From contig CBDAUF010000002.1 of the NCBI GenBank assembly GCA_965200535.1, forward strand, positions 124,001-188,000: a DNA stretch of 64,000 nucleotides, in the 5' to 3' direction. This DNA is from MPNO01 sp965200535. Its GTDB lineage: Bacteria > Pseudomonadota > Alphaproteobacteria > MPNO01. The first letter of the stretch is position 1; every line of letters starts with the position of its first letter. The translations under genes and the position numbers were made by a program. The notes under the pieces are model-generated. The model searched no databases. It was not told the DNA's origin and worked only from the letters and a program-made list of their open reading frames with translations. Positions 1 through 8,584 of the stretch are shown here, piece after piece.

Positions 1-343
1 ACGAGAAATTGCGGATGCCGGTCAGCTTTTTTCGACGTCAATTCCAGCAATGTCAACAGACCGCAACAGAGCAGGGCCGTGCATCCGATTGCGGCAAAGA
101 GGTGCTGCTTTTTCTTCACAATCGCCCTGACAACCACACAACCGTCCGCCGCCGTGCAAACTCCATCGAGGTTTCAGGAAGCCGGGGTCTTTCTATTCGA
201 GTGCCGCGGACGGTTGAAATTTAGCATCGGGTGCGAATCGAGTCCAACGCCCGGCCCGCAGACCATGAGGTCTTCAACCGCCGCCGCTTGCCCGGCGGCC
301 GGCGGCTGGCGTAGGGTGCGGCGGCTCGGGGGGAACGGATGCG
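1..343. other. Left edge, no gene recognised
   Basis: Short open frames cross this stretch on both strands, but none gives a recognisable protein or has a ribosome binding site. It probably holds the upstream region of the SDR gene that starts at 344. Confidence 0.5.
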
Positions 344-1078
344 ATGACGGCAGGGGGCGGCCGGGAAACCATCGTCGTCACCGGCGGCGGCAGCGGGATC
401 GGCAACGCCATCGTCCGCCGCGCGCTCGCCGGCGGCTATGCGGTCTCCGCCTGGGATACCGACGAGGGCGCGCTCGCCGGCATGGCGCAGGACGGGCTCG
501 GGTTCCGGCGGCTCGATGTCCGCGACCGGGCGGCGATGGACCGGGCGGCCGCCGATCTCGCCGCCGGCGGGGCATCGATCGCCGGCCTCGCGACCTGCGC
601 CGCCGTGTACCGGCCGGTTCCGTTCCTCGAACTCGACGATGCGGCATGGCGCCGGCATCTCGACATCAACCTCAAGGGCACGCTGCTCGCCGCCCAGGCG
701 GTGCTGCCGCAGATGCGCCGCCGGGGGCGCGGGTCGATCGTCATGTTCTCGTCCTCCATCGCGCGCACCGGCGCCGCCGGCGGCGCCCACTACGCGGCAA
801 CCAAGGGCGGGGTGCTGGGTCTGGCGCGGGCGATGGCGCTGGAGACCGCGCGCGACGGGATCCGGGTCAACGCCATCTCGCCCGGCGTCACCGACACGCC
901 GCAGCCGCGGGGCCACCGGAGCCAGGCCGACCTCGATGCGTCGGCGGCGGCCAACCCGATGGGGCGGATCGGCCTGCCGGACGACATGGCCGAGGCGGCG
1001 CTGTTCCTGCTCGGCGGCGAGGCGAGCTTCATCACCGGCCAGGACATCCGCATCAACGGCGGCCGGCTGATGATCTAG
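344..1078 (+). CDS. SDR family NAD(P)-dependent oxidoreductase
   Basis: Classical short-chain dehydrogenase/reductase of 244 aa, the usual length. The Rossmann motif TGGGSGIG is near residues 13-20. An N-A-type core lies before the catalytic serine in the FSSSIA segment, followed by the YAATK catalytic Tyr/Lys. The C-terminus ends in the family's TGQDIRINGG block. It should oxidise or reduce a hydroxyl/keto group on a small cytosolic substrate; the sequence does not reveal which. The next gene is a second SDR only 10 bp downstream, so the two are probably one transcription unit acting in the same pathway. The family call is firm; the substrate is unknown. Confidence 0.9.
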   Translation: MTAGGGRETIVVTGGGSGIGNAIVRRALAGGYAVSAWDTDEGALAGMAQDGLGFRRLDVRDRAAMDRAAADLAAGGASIAGLATCAAVYRPVPFLELDDAAWRRHLDINLKGTLLAAQAVLPQMRRRGRGSIVMFSSSIARTGAAGGAHYAATKGGVLGLARAMALETARDGIRVNAISPGVTDTPQPRGHRSQADLDASAAANPMGRIGLPDDMAEAALFLLGGEASFITGQDIRINGGRLMI

Positions 1079-1088
1079 GGGCGCAGCG

Positions 1089-1826
1089 ATGGGCAACGTG
1101 TTGATCACCGGCGCGGCCAGCGGGATCGGCCGCGCCGCCGCCAGGCGCCTCGCCGCGCGCCATGACGTCTACGCCGCCGATTGCGACGAGGGCGGTCTGG
1201 CGCAAACGGTCGCCGCAATCGGCCGGGCGGGCGGAAGCGCCGCCGCGGTCCCGGTCGATGTCACGGACCGCGACTCGGTCGCGGCGATGGCGCAGGCGGT
1301 CGAGGGCGGCATCGATGCGGCCTTCTTCGCCGCGGGCATCTACATCCGCGGCGCCGCCGGAACCGTCTCCGAGGACGACTGGGACCGCATGATCGACGTC
1401 CATGTCAAGGGGACCTTCCTCTGCTGCCAGGCGACGCTGCGCCGGATGCGGGACCGGGGCGCCGGCGGTGCGGTCGTGACCATGTCGTCCGACTATGCGG
1501 TGATGGCGGTCGCCGGCGGTGCGGCCTATTGCGCGGCGAAGGCGGCGGTCTTCTCCCTCACCAAGTCGCTCGCCCGCGAGTTCGCGCCGGACGGGATTCG
1601 CATCAACGCGCTCGGCCCCGGCCCCATCGACACGCCGATCCTGAAATCGGGGCGGACCGAGGCGGAGTACGACGAGGCCCGCCGGGCGCTCGCCGGCACC
1701 CTGCCGATGGGCCGGCTCGGCCGGCCGGACGAAGTCGCGGCGGTCGTCGATTTCCTCCTGAGCGACCGGTCGTCCTACATCACCGGCCAGATCGTCCATC
1801 CGAACGGCGGCCAGCTCACCTGGTGA
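1089..1826 (+). CDS. SDR family oxidoreductase (second of a pair)
   Basis: Second classical SDR, 245 aa, starting 10 bp after the first. It shows TGAASGIG at residues 7-14, a serine in MSSDYAV, the YCAAK catalytic Tyr/Lys, and a C-terminal TGQIVHPNGG block. The two SDRs differ too much to be a recent tandem copy. Convergent genes begin at 1863, so this gene ends the plus-strand unit. Such pairs often occur in catabolic clusters for sugars or branched substrates, and the neighbouring sugar dehydrogenase and TauD-type dioxygenase fit a catabolic cluster (inference). Confidence 0.9.
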   Translation: MGNVLITGAASGIGRAAARRLAARHDVYAADCDEGGLAQTVAAIGRAGGSAAAVPVDVTDRDSVAAMAQAVEGGIDAAFFAAGIYIRGAAGTVSEDDWDRMIDVHVKGTFLCCQATLRRMRDRGAGGAVVTMSSDYAVMAVAGGAAYCAAKAAVFSLTKSLAREFAPDGIRINALGPGPIDTPILKSGRTEAEYDEARRALAGTLPMGRLGRPDEVAAVVDFLLSDRSSYITGQIVHPNGGQLTW

Positions 1827-1862
1827 CCCCGCCGGGCCGGATTGCCAACCGGGCGGCGGCCC

Positions 1863-2696
1863 CTACCCCGGCACGACCCGGTCGGTTCCCTTGATCTGGA
1901 TGCGGTAGCCCGACCGGACGTTGGGGTAGTAGTCCCAGAGGGCGAGATGATGGGTGCAGCGGTTGTCCCAGAAGGCGACCGAATGCGGTTCCCAGCGGAA
2001 ACGCACGTGGAAGCCGGGCTGCTCGCAATGGCGGTAGAGATAGGTGAGGACCGCTTCGCTTTCCTCGCGCGAGACGCCGCAGATCCGGGTGGTGAAGGTG
2101 GGGTTGACGTAGAGCAGGCGCCGGCCGGTCACCGGATGCCTGGCGATCATGGGCTGTTCGGTGACCGGCAGGTCGTTGGTCGCCGTCCGCGCGAAGGCGC
2201 CGGCGCCGTCGTGCAGGGCGGTCATCCCCTCGAGGTAGCGTTTCATCGCCGGCGAGAGCGCATCGTAGGCGGCGTACATGCTGGCGAAGATGGTGTCGCC
2301 GCCGCCCGCCGGCGGCACCGTATGGATGTAGAGGATGGTGCCCATCGGCGGCGTTTCCATGCACGACTGGTCGGTGTGCCACATCTCGTTGCCGGATACC
2401 GACCTGGAGTTCCCGTCGAAATGGAGCGACCGGACCTCGGGATAGTCGGCGAGCTGCTTCGAATTGGTGCCGTCGCCGCCGACGCTGATATGCAGCGTGC
2501 CGAAATGTTCGCCGAGCGCCTTCTGGGTGTCGTGGGTCAGCGCCTGGCCGCGGAAGAACAGGACCTGGTGCTCCATCAGGGCCTCGTGCAGGTCGTTCAC
2601 GACCGGCGGCTCCAGGGGTTTCGTCAGGTCGATCCCGGTTACCATGCCGCCGATATTCGGCGTCATCGGCGTCACTGTGATGGTCTCGTAGGCCAT
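1863..2696 (-). CDS. TauD/TfdA family Fe(II)/2-oxoglutarate dioxygenase
   Basis: A 277-aa protein of the TauD/TfdA family, which couples 2-oxoglutarate decarboxylation to hydroxylation of a substrate such as taurine or a related sulfonate or acid. The iron-binding facial triad is visible: the HxD motif in MWHTDQS (H107, D109), then a distal His in the NRCTHH segment (H250), followed by the 2-oxoglutarate-binding Arg in SGYRIQI (R265). The length is normal for the family. The substrate cannot be read from sequence. The gene stands alone between convergent and divergent neighbours. Confidence 0.9.
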   Translation of the reverse strand: MAYETITVTPMTPNIGGMVTGIDLTKPLEPPVVNDLHEALMEHQVLFFRGQALTHDTQKALGEHFGTLHISVGGDGTNSKQLADYPEVRSLHFDGNSRSVSGNEMWHTDQSCMETPPMGTILYIHTVPPAGGGDTIFASMYAAYDALSPAMKRYLEGMTALHDGAGAFARTATNDLPVTEQPMIARHPVTGRRLLYVNPTFTTRICGVSREESEAVLTYLYRHCEQPGFHVRFRWEPHSVAFWDNRCTHHLALWDYYPNVRSGYRIQIKGTDRVVPG

Positions 2697-2815
2697 GACC
2701 CCTTCCTTTCAGCCGGACCGCCGCGCCGCCCCCGAGCGCCGCCCCCCAAGCGCCGCTCCCGAGCGCCGCCCGAGGATGGCTGCAAAGCCCGCGCCCTGCA
2801 AGCGGCGCCCGGCCG

Positions 2816-3982
2816 CTAGCGCGGCTCCAGGCGCCAGACCGCGGCGTCGTTCTCGTCGAGGAGCAGGTAGATCAGCCCGTCCGGTCCGGTGCGGACATCG
2901 CGGATGCGGTTGCCGAAATCGGTGAGCAGGCGCTCCTCGCGGACCACCGCCGCGCCGTCGAGTTCGAGGCGGACGAGAAGCTGCGCCCTCAGCGCGCCGA
3001 CGAAGAGGTTGCCGTTCCAGCGGGGAAATCTGTCGCCCCGGTAGACGGTCAGACCCGACGGTGCGATGGAGGGCGTCCAGTAGGTCCTGGGCTGCTCCAT
3101 TCCGGGGCGCGCGGTCTCGTCGGTGATCTTGGTGCCGATATAGTTGCGGCCGTAGGTGATGACCGGCCAGCCGTAGTTGCGGCCGCGCTCGACCAGGTTC
3201 ACCTCGTCGCCGCCGCGCGGGCCGTGCTCCTGCGACCACAGCCGGCCGGTGGCGCGGTCGAAGGCGAGCCCCTGCGGGTTGCGGTGGCCGTAGGACCAGA
3301 TCTCGGGCAGCGCACCCCGCCGGCCGACGAACGGATTGTCCGCCGGCGCCCGCCCGTTCCGGTCCAGCCTGAGGACGGCGCCGGCGTGGGTGCCGAGATC
3401 CTGGGCGTTCGCCCGGCGGCCGCGGTCGCCGACGGTGACGAACAGGCTGCCGTCGGGGCCGAAGCGCAGGCGCGAGCCGAAATGACGGCCGGCGCCGCTG
3501 CCCGGCCGCGCGGCGAAGACGACCCGGAACCCGACGAGCGCGTTGCCCAGCAGCCGGGCCGCGCTGACCGCCGTGGTCTTGCCGCCGTGCGCATCCCAGG
3601 TGTGGCTCAGGTAAAGGCGGCGGCTGGAGGCGAAATCGGGGTCGAGCGCGACATCGAGCAGCCCGCCCTGGCCGTAGGACTCGATCTCCGGCAGGCCCGG
3701 AAGCGGCTTCGACGGGCGGCCGTCGGCGCCGAGAACGCGCAGGTTGCCGTCCTTCTCGGTGACCAGGATGCGCCCGTCGGGGAGGAACGCCATCCCCCAC
3801 GCCTGGTCGAGCGGCCCGCCGACGGGGACCAGCCGGAAGGCGTGTTTCTCGGAACGGTAATCGCGCGCCTCGCCGTACCCGCGCGCCTCGGACGGAGCGC
3901 CGGGGCACGCGCCCAGGGCGAGCGCCGCGGCGAGCCCGGCGATCGCGGGCCCGGCGGGCCGCCCCCGGGCCGGCCGCCGCAA
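2816..3982 (-). CDS. PQQ-dependent aldose sugar dehydrogenase-like lipoprotein
   Basis: About 388 aa with the six-bladed propeller features of glucose/sorbosone dehydrogenases (YliI/Asd type): WGMAFLPDGRILVTEKDG, GGLLDVALDPDF, YLSHTW, SYGHRNPQG, GPRGGDEVN, NYGWPVITYG and GLTVYRGDRFP. The TTG start at 3982 is chosen because it gives a hydrophobic signal sequence ending in a lipobox-like LGAC, so the product is probably a lipoprotein facing the periplasm. A longer open frame continues upstream but overlaps the cupin gene. It should oxidise an aldose, passing electrons through PQQ to the respiratory chain. It follows the cupin gene directly. Confidence 0.85.
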   Translation of the reverse strand: MRRPARGRPAGPAIAGLAAALALGACPGAPSEARGYGEARDYRSEKHAFRLVPVGGPLDQAWGMAFLPDGRILVTEKDGNLRVLGADGRPSKPLPGLPEIESYGQGGLLDVALDPDFASSRRLYLSHTWDAHGGKTTAVSAARLLGNALVGFRVVFAARPGSGAGRHFGSRLRFGPDGSLFVTVGDRGRRANAQDLGTHAGAVLRLDRNGRAPADNPFVGRRGALPEIWSYGHRNPQGLAFDRATGRLWSQEHGPRGGDEVNLVERGRNYGWPVITYGRNYIGTKITDETARPGMEQPRTYWTPSIAPSGLTVYRGDRFPRWNGNLFVGALRAQLLVRLELDGAAVVREERLLTDFGNRIRDVRTGPDGLIYLLLDENDAAVWRLEPR

Positions 3983-3987
3983 GGCCG

Positions 3988-4407
3988 TCAGTCCGCGACC
4001 TCGACGTCGTCGGTCGGGTAGTCGGCGGGCATGGTGATCTCGATCACCTCCATATCCTCGCTGTAATCGATCACGTTGTGGACCTCGCCCGGCGGCGCGT
4101 AGACCGAAGCGCCGGCATGCACCGTGATCGGCTCGTCGCGCCCCTGCCAGCGGTAGGTCACCCACCCCTTGAGGATGTAGACCATCTGGAAGGCGAGGTC
4201 GTGCCGGTGGAAGCCGAGGTCGCGGCGGCACGGTCCCTTCGCGCGCAGGTGGATGGCGCCCACCTTGCCGCCGGTCGCCGCTGCCATGCCGAGATCGCGG
4301 TAATCGAAGGAGTCCCAGAGCCCGACGGGTTTGAACGCCGTCTCGTCGCACTCGTGTATCGCGAGCGCGCTCGCCGCATCCGCCAGTCTGAACACCGCTT
4401 CCCTCAT
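3988..4407 (-). CDS. Cupin-domain protein
   Basis: A 139-aa single-cupin protein. Motif 1 is seen as the HRHDLAFQMVYILKG segment and motif 2 as GASVYAPPGEVHNV, containing the His/Glu residues that usually bind a metal. Cupins of this size are often small-molecule dioxygenases, isomerases or sensors; the sequence does not decide. It lies between the aminotransferase gene, 10 bp upstream, and the sugar dehydrogenase gene, whose proposed TTG start is 5 bp downstream. An operon is likely. Confidence 0.8.
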   Translation of the reverse strand: MREAVFRLADAASALAIHECDETAFKPVGLWDSFDYRDLGMAAATGGKVGAIHLRAKGPCRRDLGFHRHDLAFQMVYILKGWVTYRWQGRDEPITVHAGASVYAPPGEVHNVIDYSEDMEVIEITMPADYPTDDVEVAD

Positions 4408-4417
4408 GCCGTCCGTC

Positions 4418-5371
4418 CTATGCGGCGAGCCGCCGCTCCCATTCGGCGAGCGCCGGGCCGCGCTCGTTGCCGCCGAGGCAGGCGAGCGCCTGGGCGACGA
4501 AATCCATCCCGACCATCCCGTTCCAGGCGCGGATCAGCCGCATGGTCACCGGCCCGGGCGGAGCGCCGCCGCCGACCGCCGCCCCGTTCAGGCTGCACGC
4601 CGGCAGCATCGTGCCGCTGGTCCCCGACAGGAACGCCTCGTCGGCGGTGTAGACGTCGTAGGGCGAAAACGCGCCCTCGACCACCTCGATGCCGAGTTCT
4701 TCGGCGAGCTCGATCACCACGGTCCGGGTGATGCCGCCCAGCACGTTGCGCGCCGCCGGCGTGCACAGCTTGCCGCCGGAAACGAAGAAGAAGTTGGCGG
4801 TGTTGGATTCGGCGATATTGCCGTCGAGATCCAGCATCAGGGGAAGCGCCGCGGGATCGGACTGCTGGGCCTCGAAGCGCGCCTGCAACTGGTTCATCCG
4901 GTTGGTCAGCTTTGCCTTGGGGTCGGCGCATTGCGGCGGCGTCCGCCGCACGCCCGGCGTCACCAGCTTGACGCCGTCGAGATAGGCGCGGGCGAAACCG
5001 GCGAAGCCGACGTCGAGGCAGTACATGACCACCGTCGCCGGGGCGGCGTCGCCGAGGCGGCGGTCCCCCCGGCTGATCACCTGCCACAGCGCATAGTCGC
5101 CGCCGTCGTCGAGATGGGCGAGGTTGCGCGCGACCATCTCCTCGCAGATCGCCGTCATCTCGCCGATCTCGAGCCCGCAGTCGATCCGGGCGTAGGCGAG
5201 CGAGCGGTAGAGCCGTGCGAGATGGGTTTCGAGCCGGAACAGCTTGCCGCCGAAGGTGCGGGTGACCTCGTAGACGCCGTCGCCGCCGGAAAAGCCCCAG
5301 TCGAGGACCGAGACCGTGGCCTCGCTCTCGCGCACGAATTGGCCGTTGAGGTAGACCGCTTTCTCGTCCAT
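4418..5371 (-). CDS. Class IV PLP-dependent aminotransferase (D-amino-acid/branched-chain type)
   Basis: A 317-aa fold-type IV aminotransferase. The start at 5371 gives the family N-terminus MDEKAVYLNGQFV; the open frame extends further upstream but into the next gene. Lys154 in KAKLTNRMN is the probable PLP lysine. NIAESNTANFFFV carries the Glu that contacts the pyridine nitrogen, and LSGTSGTMLP is the phosphate-binding turn. Family members transaminate branched-chain or D-amino acids, or lyse aminodeoxychorismate; specificity cannot be fixed here. It sits 10 bp upstream of the cupin gene. Confidence 0.88.
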   Translation of the reverse strand: MDEKAVYLNGQFVRESEATVSVLDWGFSGGDGVYEVTRTFGGKLFRLETHLARLYRSLAYARIDCGLEIGEMTAICEEMVARNLAHLDDGGDYALWQVISRGDRRLGDAAPATVVMYCLDVGFAGFARAYLDGVKLVTPGVRRTPPQCADPKAKLTNRMNQLQARFEAQQSDPAALPLMLDLDGNIAESNTANFFFVSGGKLCTPAARNVLGGITRTVVIELAEELGIEVVEGAFSPYDVYTADEAFLSGTSGTMLPACSLNGAAVGGGAPPGPVTMRLIRAWNGMVGMDFVAQALACLGGNERGPALAEWERRLAA

Positions 5372-5402
5372 GGCCGGTTCTCCGCCTCCTGGTCCCCGCC
5401 CG

Positions 5403-6161
5403 TCAGCCGCCCGACGCCAGGCGCTTGAGGCGCTGCTTCGCGCGCCGCTGAAGGATGCGGTCGAATGCATGCTTCGCCGGCGCCTCGACGGCGCGCTTCA
5501 GCAGGGCGCGCGCCTTCTCCTGGTATTCGTCGTCGTCCAGCAGCAACAGGCCGAGCGCGTATTCGTAGAGCACGACCTTTTCGTCGGGCGCCCGCTTCAA
5601 CGCCTGCTCGAAATTGGCAAGCGCGCTCGACTCCCGGGCGCCGTAGGTGAGACGGGCGATGAACGACCCTGCGGCGTTGACCACCTCGGCATGCCACATG
5701 GCCATGCCGAGATAGGCCGAGGCCCGTCCCGGGTCCAGCTTCATCTCGCTCTCGATGGCGCTGCGGATGGTCTCCACAAACCCCCTGTCCGCCGCCTCGA
5801 ACGTGCCGATCGTCTGCGTAAGCCGGCCGGCCGCGCGGGCCACCATGAGATGCCCGTCCGGGTTGCCGGGATTTTTCTCGACCGCCTTCTGCGCCAGCCG
5901 CAGGGCGCGTTCGAGCAGCCCCTCCTTCGCGCCGTCCGCGGCCAGGTAGTAGGCGCGGATGGTCATCGCCTCGGCGGCCAGCGCGTAGCCGGCGGAGGTG
6001 CCGAGCGCCTCGGCAAGCTTCGCGGCGTCGGTGAAGCGGCCCTCGGCGTGGGCGGCGCGCGCCGCATCGATGGACGCCGCACCGGCCGCGCCGGGCAGCG
6101 ACAGGGCGAACGCCAGGGCGAACGCCGGGGCGATCGGGGCGAGGAACGGAATACGGATCAT
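5403..6161 (-). CDS. Secreted TPR-repeat protein
   Basis: A 252-aa protein. The start at 6161 is chosen for the GGGAGG ribosome site just before it and because it opens a clear Sec signal peptide (hydrophobic residues 7-25, likely cleavage after AGAAGA). The rest is alpha-helical with TPR-like helix pairs (for example ALRLAQKAVEKNPGNPDGHLMVARAAG and ALANFEQALKRAPDEKVVLYEYALGLL, written here only as landmarks). The arrangement resembles periplasmic TatT-like TPR partners of transporters, but no transporter is adjacent. Function unassigned; probably a periplasmic scaffold. Confidence 0.7.
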   Translation of the reverse strand: MIRIPFLAPIAPAFALAFALSLPGAAGAASIDAARAAHAEGRFTDAAKLAEALGTSAGYALAAEAMTIRAYYLAADGAKEGLLERALRLAQKAVEKNPGNPDGHLMVARAAGRLTQTIGTFEAADRGFVETIRSAIESEMKLDPGRASAYLGMAMWHAEVVNAAGSFIARLTYGARESSALANFEQALKRAPDEKVVLYEYALGLLLLDDDEYQEKARALLKRAVEAPAKHAFDRILQRRAKQRLKRLASGG

Positions 6162-6363
6162 CGGAACCTCCCGACGGGCCGCGCGGCGGCGCGTTCCGGC
6201 AGCCCGCCGCATCTGCAGGGCCTTGCGCCAACCCTAGCACCGGGGGCGGGCAAAATCAGCCCGAACCGGCAGCCGGATGGACCGCCTCGCCTTGACGGGC
6301 GGCGCCGGAGCGGGAAAGCTGCATCGGCGCGAAAGATCGGGGCGCGAGAGATCGGGAGGACAC

Positions 6364-6852
6364 ATGCCGTTACGAGCCATCGCCAGGATTGCCGGGGCGC
6401 TCGCCGTTGCCGCCGCCCTTTCCGCCGCACCGCCCGGCGCGTCGGCGCAGTCCGGTGCGGATCCCGTCGCCGCCCGCCAGGCCGCGATGAAGCAGCTCGG
6501 CGCACACAACCGGGCCATCGCCGGCTTTCTCAAGGGCGCCGGAACCGCGGAGGACGCGGCGCGCCGGGGCAAGGCCATCGCCGCAGCGGCGGACGCGATC
6601 CCCGGCCTGTTCCCCGAGGGTACCGGGCTCGACGCGCTGGGCCTCGGGAAGACCGGCGCCAGGCCGGAAATCTGGGCCGAATGGGACCGGTTCCGGGCCG
6701 TTGCCGGGGCGATGAAAGAGCACGCGCTCGCCCTCGCGGCGGCCGCCGAGGCCGGCGACAGGGACGGAGTCAAGGCGGCCATGGCATCGGTCGGCAGGAT
6801 GGGCTGCGCCGGCTGCCACCGCGCGTTCCGCCAGAAACGACCGAGGAACTGA
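6364..6852 (+). CDS. Cytochrome c' family protein
   Basis: A 162-aa exported c-type cytochrome. A GGGAGGA ribosome site precedes the ATG at 6364. Residues 1-28 form a signal peptide ending ASAQ. The mature part is the four-helix cytochrome c' type, with AARQAAMKQLGAHNRAIAG in the first helix and one haem site, CAGCH, close to the C-terminus. Such proteins bind NO or carry electrons in the periplasm. The diheme cytochrome gene follows 21 bp later, so the two are probably co-transcribed. Confidence 0.9.
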   Translation: MPLRAIARIAGALAVAAALSAAPPGASAQSGADPVAARQAAMKQLGAHNRAIAGFLKGAGTAEDAARRGKAIAAAADAIPGLFPEGTGLDALGLGKTGARPEIWAEWDRFRAVAGAMKEHALALAAAAEAGDRDGVKAAMASVGRMGCAGCHRAFRQKRPRN

Positions 6853-6873
6853 CCGCCGGCCGGGGCGCGCCGC

Positions 6874-7803
6874 GTGACCCACCTCGCGGCGCGGGCGCGC
6901 TCCCGCCGGGGTCTGCCGGCGCTCGCGCTCGCTCTGTTGGCCGGCGGTCTGGCGGCCGGCGCCCCGCTTCCTGCGCGCGCGGCGGATGCGGCGGACAGGC
7001 GGGACATCGAACGCGGCGCCTATCTCGCGGCGGCGGGCGGGTGCGTTTCCTGCCATACCGATTTCGACGCAAGGGCGGAGAGGTTTTCCGGCGGGGCCGC
7101 GCTGAAGACCCCGTTCGGCAATTTCTACGCCCCCAACATCACGCCGCACCGCGAGCACGGGATCGGCCTGTGGAGCGAGGCCGACTTCGTCCGCGCCATG
7201 CGGCACGGCGTCGCGCCCGACGGTTCGCACTACTTCCCCGCCTTCCCCTACCCGACCTTCACCCGCATCGCCGACCGCGACCTCGCGGCCATGTACGCCT
7301 ATTTCATGAGCCTCGCCCCCGTCGCCCGGCCGGACCGGCCGCACGACATCCGGTTCCCGTTCAACTGGCGCCCCCTGCAGGCGGTGTGGAAATGGCTGTT
7401 CTTCGCCCCCGGGCCGTTCGCCGCCGACCCGGCGCAGGACGGCGCATGGAACCGCGGCGCCTATCTGGTCACCGCGCTCGCGCATTGCGGCGAATGCCAC
7501 ACGCCGCGCAACCTCCTGGGCGCCGTCGAAGCGTCGATGCCGCTCGCCGGCGCCGCCGACGGTCCGGAGGGCGAGGCGGCGCCCAATATCACGCCCGACG
7601 AGCGGACCGGGATCGGACGGTGGAGCGCCGAGGACATCGAGACCTATCTGGGCCAGGGGATGGACCCCGACGGCGACTTCGCCGGCTCCCTGATGGCCGA
7701 TGTGATCGAGCACGGAACGAGCAGGCTGACGCCCGAGGACCTGGCTGCGATCGCCGCCTATCTCAAGTCGATCGCCCCGATCGGCAACCGGATCGGCTCC
7801 TGA
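6874..7803 (+). CDS. Diheme cytochrome c (alcohol/sugar dehydrogenase-type subunit)
   Basis: A 309-aa protein starting at a GTG, with a signal peptide (ALALALLAGG core, cleavage near ARAAD). It has two c-type haem sites, CVSCH near residue 57 and CGECH near residue 207, each followed by the PNITP and GIG.W(S) segments typical of the cytochrome subunit of membrane alcohol, gluconate and aldehyde dehydrogenases. It probably passes electrons from a periplasmic dehydrogenase to the quinone pool or oxidase; the nearby PQQ-type sugar dehydrogenase is a possible donor (inference). Confidence 0.88.
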   Translation: MTHLAARARSRRGLPALALALLAGGLAAGAPLPARAADAADRRDIERGAYLAAAGGCVSCHTDFDARAERFSGGAALKTPFGNFYAPNITPHREHGIGLWSEADFVRAMRHGVAPDGSHYFPAFPYPTFTRIADRDLAAMYAYFMSLAPVARPDRPHDIRFPFNWRPLQAVWKWLFFAPGPFAADPAQDGAWNRGAYLVTALAHCGECHTPRNLLGAVEASMPLAGAADGPEGEAAPNITPDERTGIGRWSAEDIETYLGQGMDPDGDFAGSLMADVIEHGTSRLTPEDLAAIAAYLKSIAPIGNRIGS

Positions 7804-7856
7804 CCGGCGCGGGGCGGCCACCGGAAGCGCGCCCCCGGAAAAAGGACAGCTTTGTT

Positions 7857-7884
7857 GACCAATGTTTCACGTGAAACATTGGTC
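7857..7884. promoter_or_regulatory. parS centromere site
   Basis: A perfect 28-bp palindrome whose central 16 bp (7863-7878) is TGTTTCACGTGAAACA, the canonical chromosomal parS sequence bound by ParB. It sits in an AT-rich gap between the diheme cytochrome gene and convergently arranged genes. Established knowledge: such sites cluster near chromosome origins and nucleate ParB spreading. parA/parB are not in this window. Confidence 0.85.
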
Positions 7885-8028
7885 AGTAATGTTGCCATAT
7901 TTTGGCATGAATTTGCATTATGAGATGAAATGACTGCGTCGGCGACCGCGCCGGCGTCGCTCTTCCGCGCGACGGTCGTCGCCGGCCGCGGCGCCGCAGG
8001 GGAGGGGCGAACCCTGCCCGCGCCCCGA

Positions 8029-8583
8029 TCACGCCTCTTCGGAGAATTTCGGGTAGAGGTTGCGGTAGCCGAGCCGTTTCCGGCTCTCGGCGTTTTCCCG
8101 CGCCTTTTCCGGGCTCATCGGCACGAAGCCGTAGCCCTGCACCAGGCGGCACATGAAGTTCATCCGCGCGGTGACCGCGATCGTATCGTGCAGCGCCTTC
8201 TCGTCCCAGCCGGCGGCGAAGACCGCATCGGCGTCCTCCTGGCGCACCTCGGTCGGGGCCAGGGTGAGTTTCCGGGCATAGGCGAGCAGCGGCTTCAGCC
8301 GCCCGTCCAGCGGGGCGGCGTCGAGATCCTCGACCGCCTTGTCGATGGCACCGCCGTCCATCCCCCAGGCGACCGCCGCCGCCCGATGGGCGACCCAGGC
8401 GTAGCGGCAGCCGGCGGTGCCGACGACGAAGGCGGCGATCGCCTCGCGCTCGCCGGGGGTGAGCGGCGACGGCCCGTTCATCAGCGCCTGGCTGGTCTCC
8501 GCCCAGGGGCGGTAGATGTCCGGATAGGCCTCGAACACGTTTCCGGGGCCGGCGTCCCCCGGCATCGACCTGAAATACGGCAC
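8029..8583 (-). CDS. AhpD/carboxymuconolactone decarboxylase-like peroxidase-related protein
   Basis: About 184 aa, starting at a GTG (8583) just after the pyrF-like stop. It is all-helical with the AhpD core PSPLTPGEREAIAAFVVG and GCRYAWVAHRAAA. The usual redox motif CxxCxxxH is reduced to C-R-Y-A-x3-H, so the second cysteine is missing. The C-terminal half, with YARKLTLAPTEV and TARMNFMCRLVQGYG, matches the peroxidase-related subfamily. It may retain a non-disulfide role. It is the last gene of the four-gene operon. Confidence 0.75.
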   Translation of the reverse strand: MPYFRSMPGDAGPGNVFEAYPDIYRPWAETSQALMNGPSPLTPGEREAIAAFVVGTAGCRYAWVAHRAAAVAWGMDGGAIDKAVEDLDAAPLDGRLKPLLAYARKLTLAPTEVRQEDADAVFAAGWDEKALHDTIAVTARMNFMCRLVQGYGFVPMSPEKARENAESRKRLGYRNLYPKFSEEA

Positions 8584-8584
8584 C

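Noticed and set aside
4078..4731. Plus-strand ORFs over the cupin and aminotransferase genes
   Set aside because: Antisense shadows; the minus-strand genes have clear family motifs and operon spacing.
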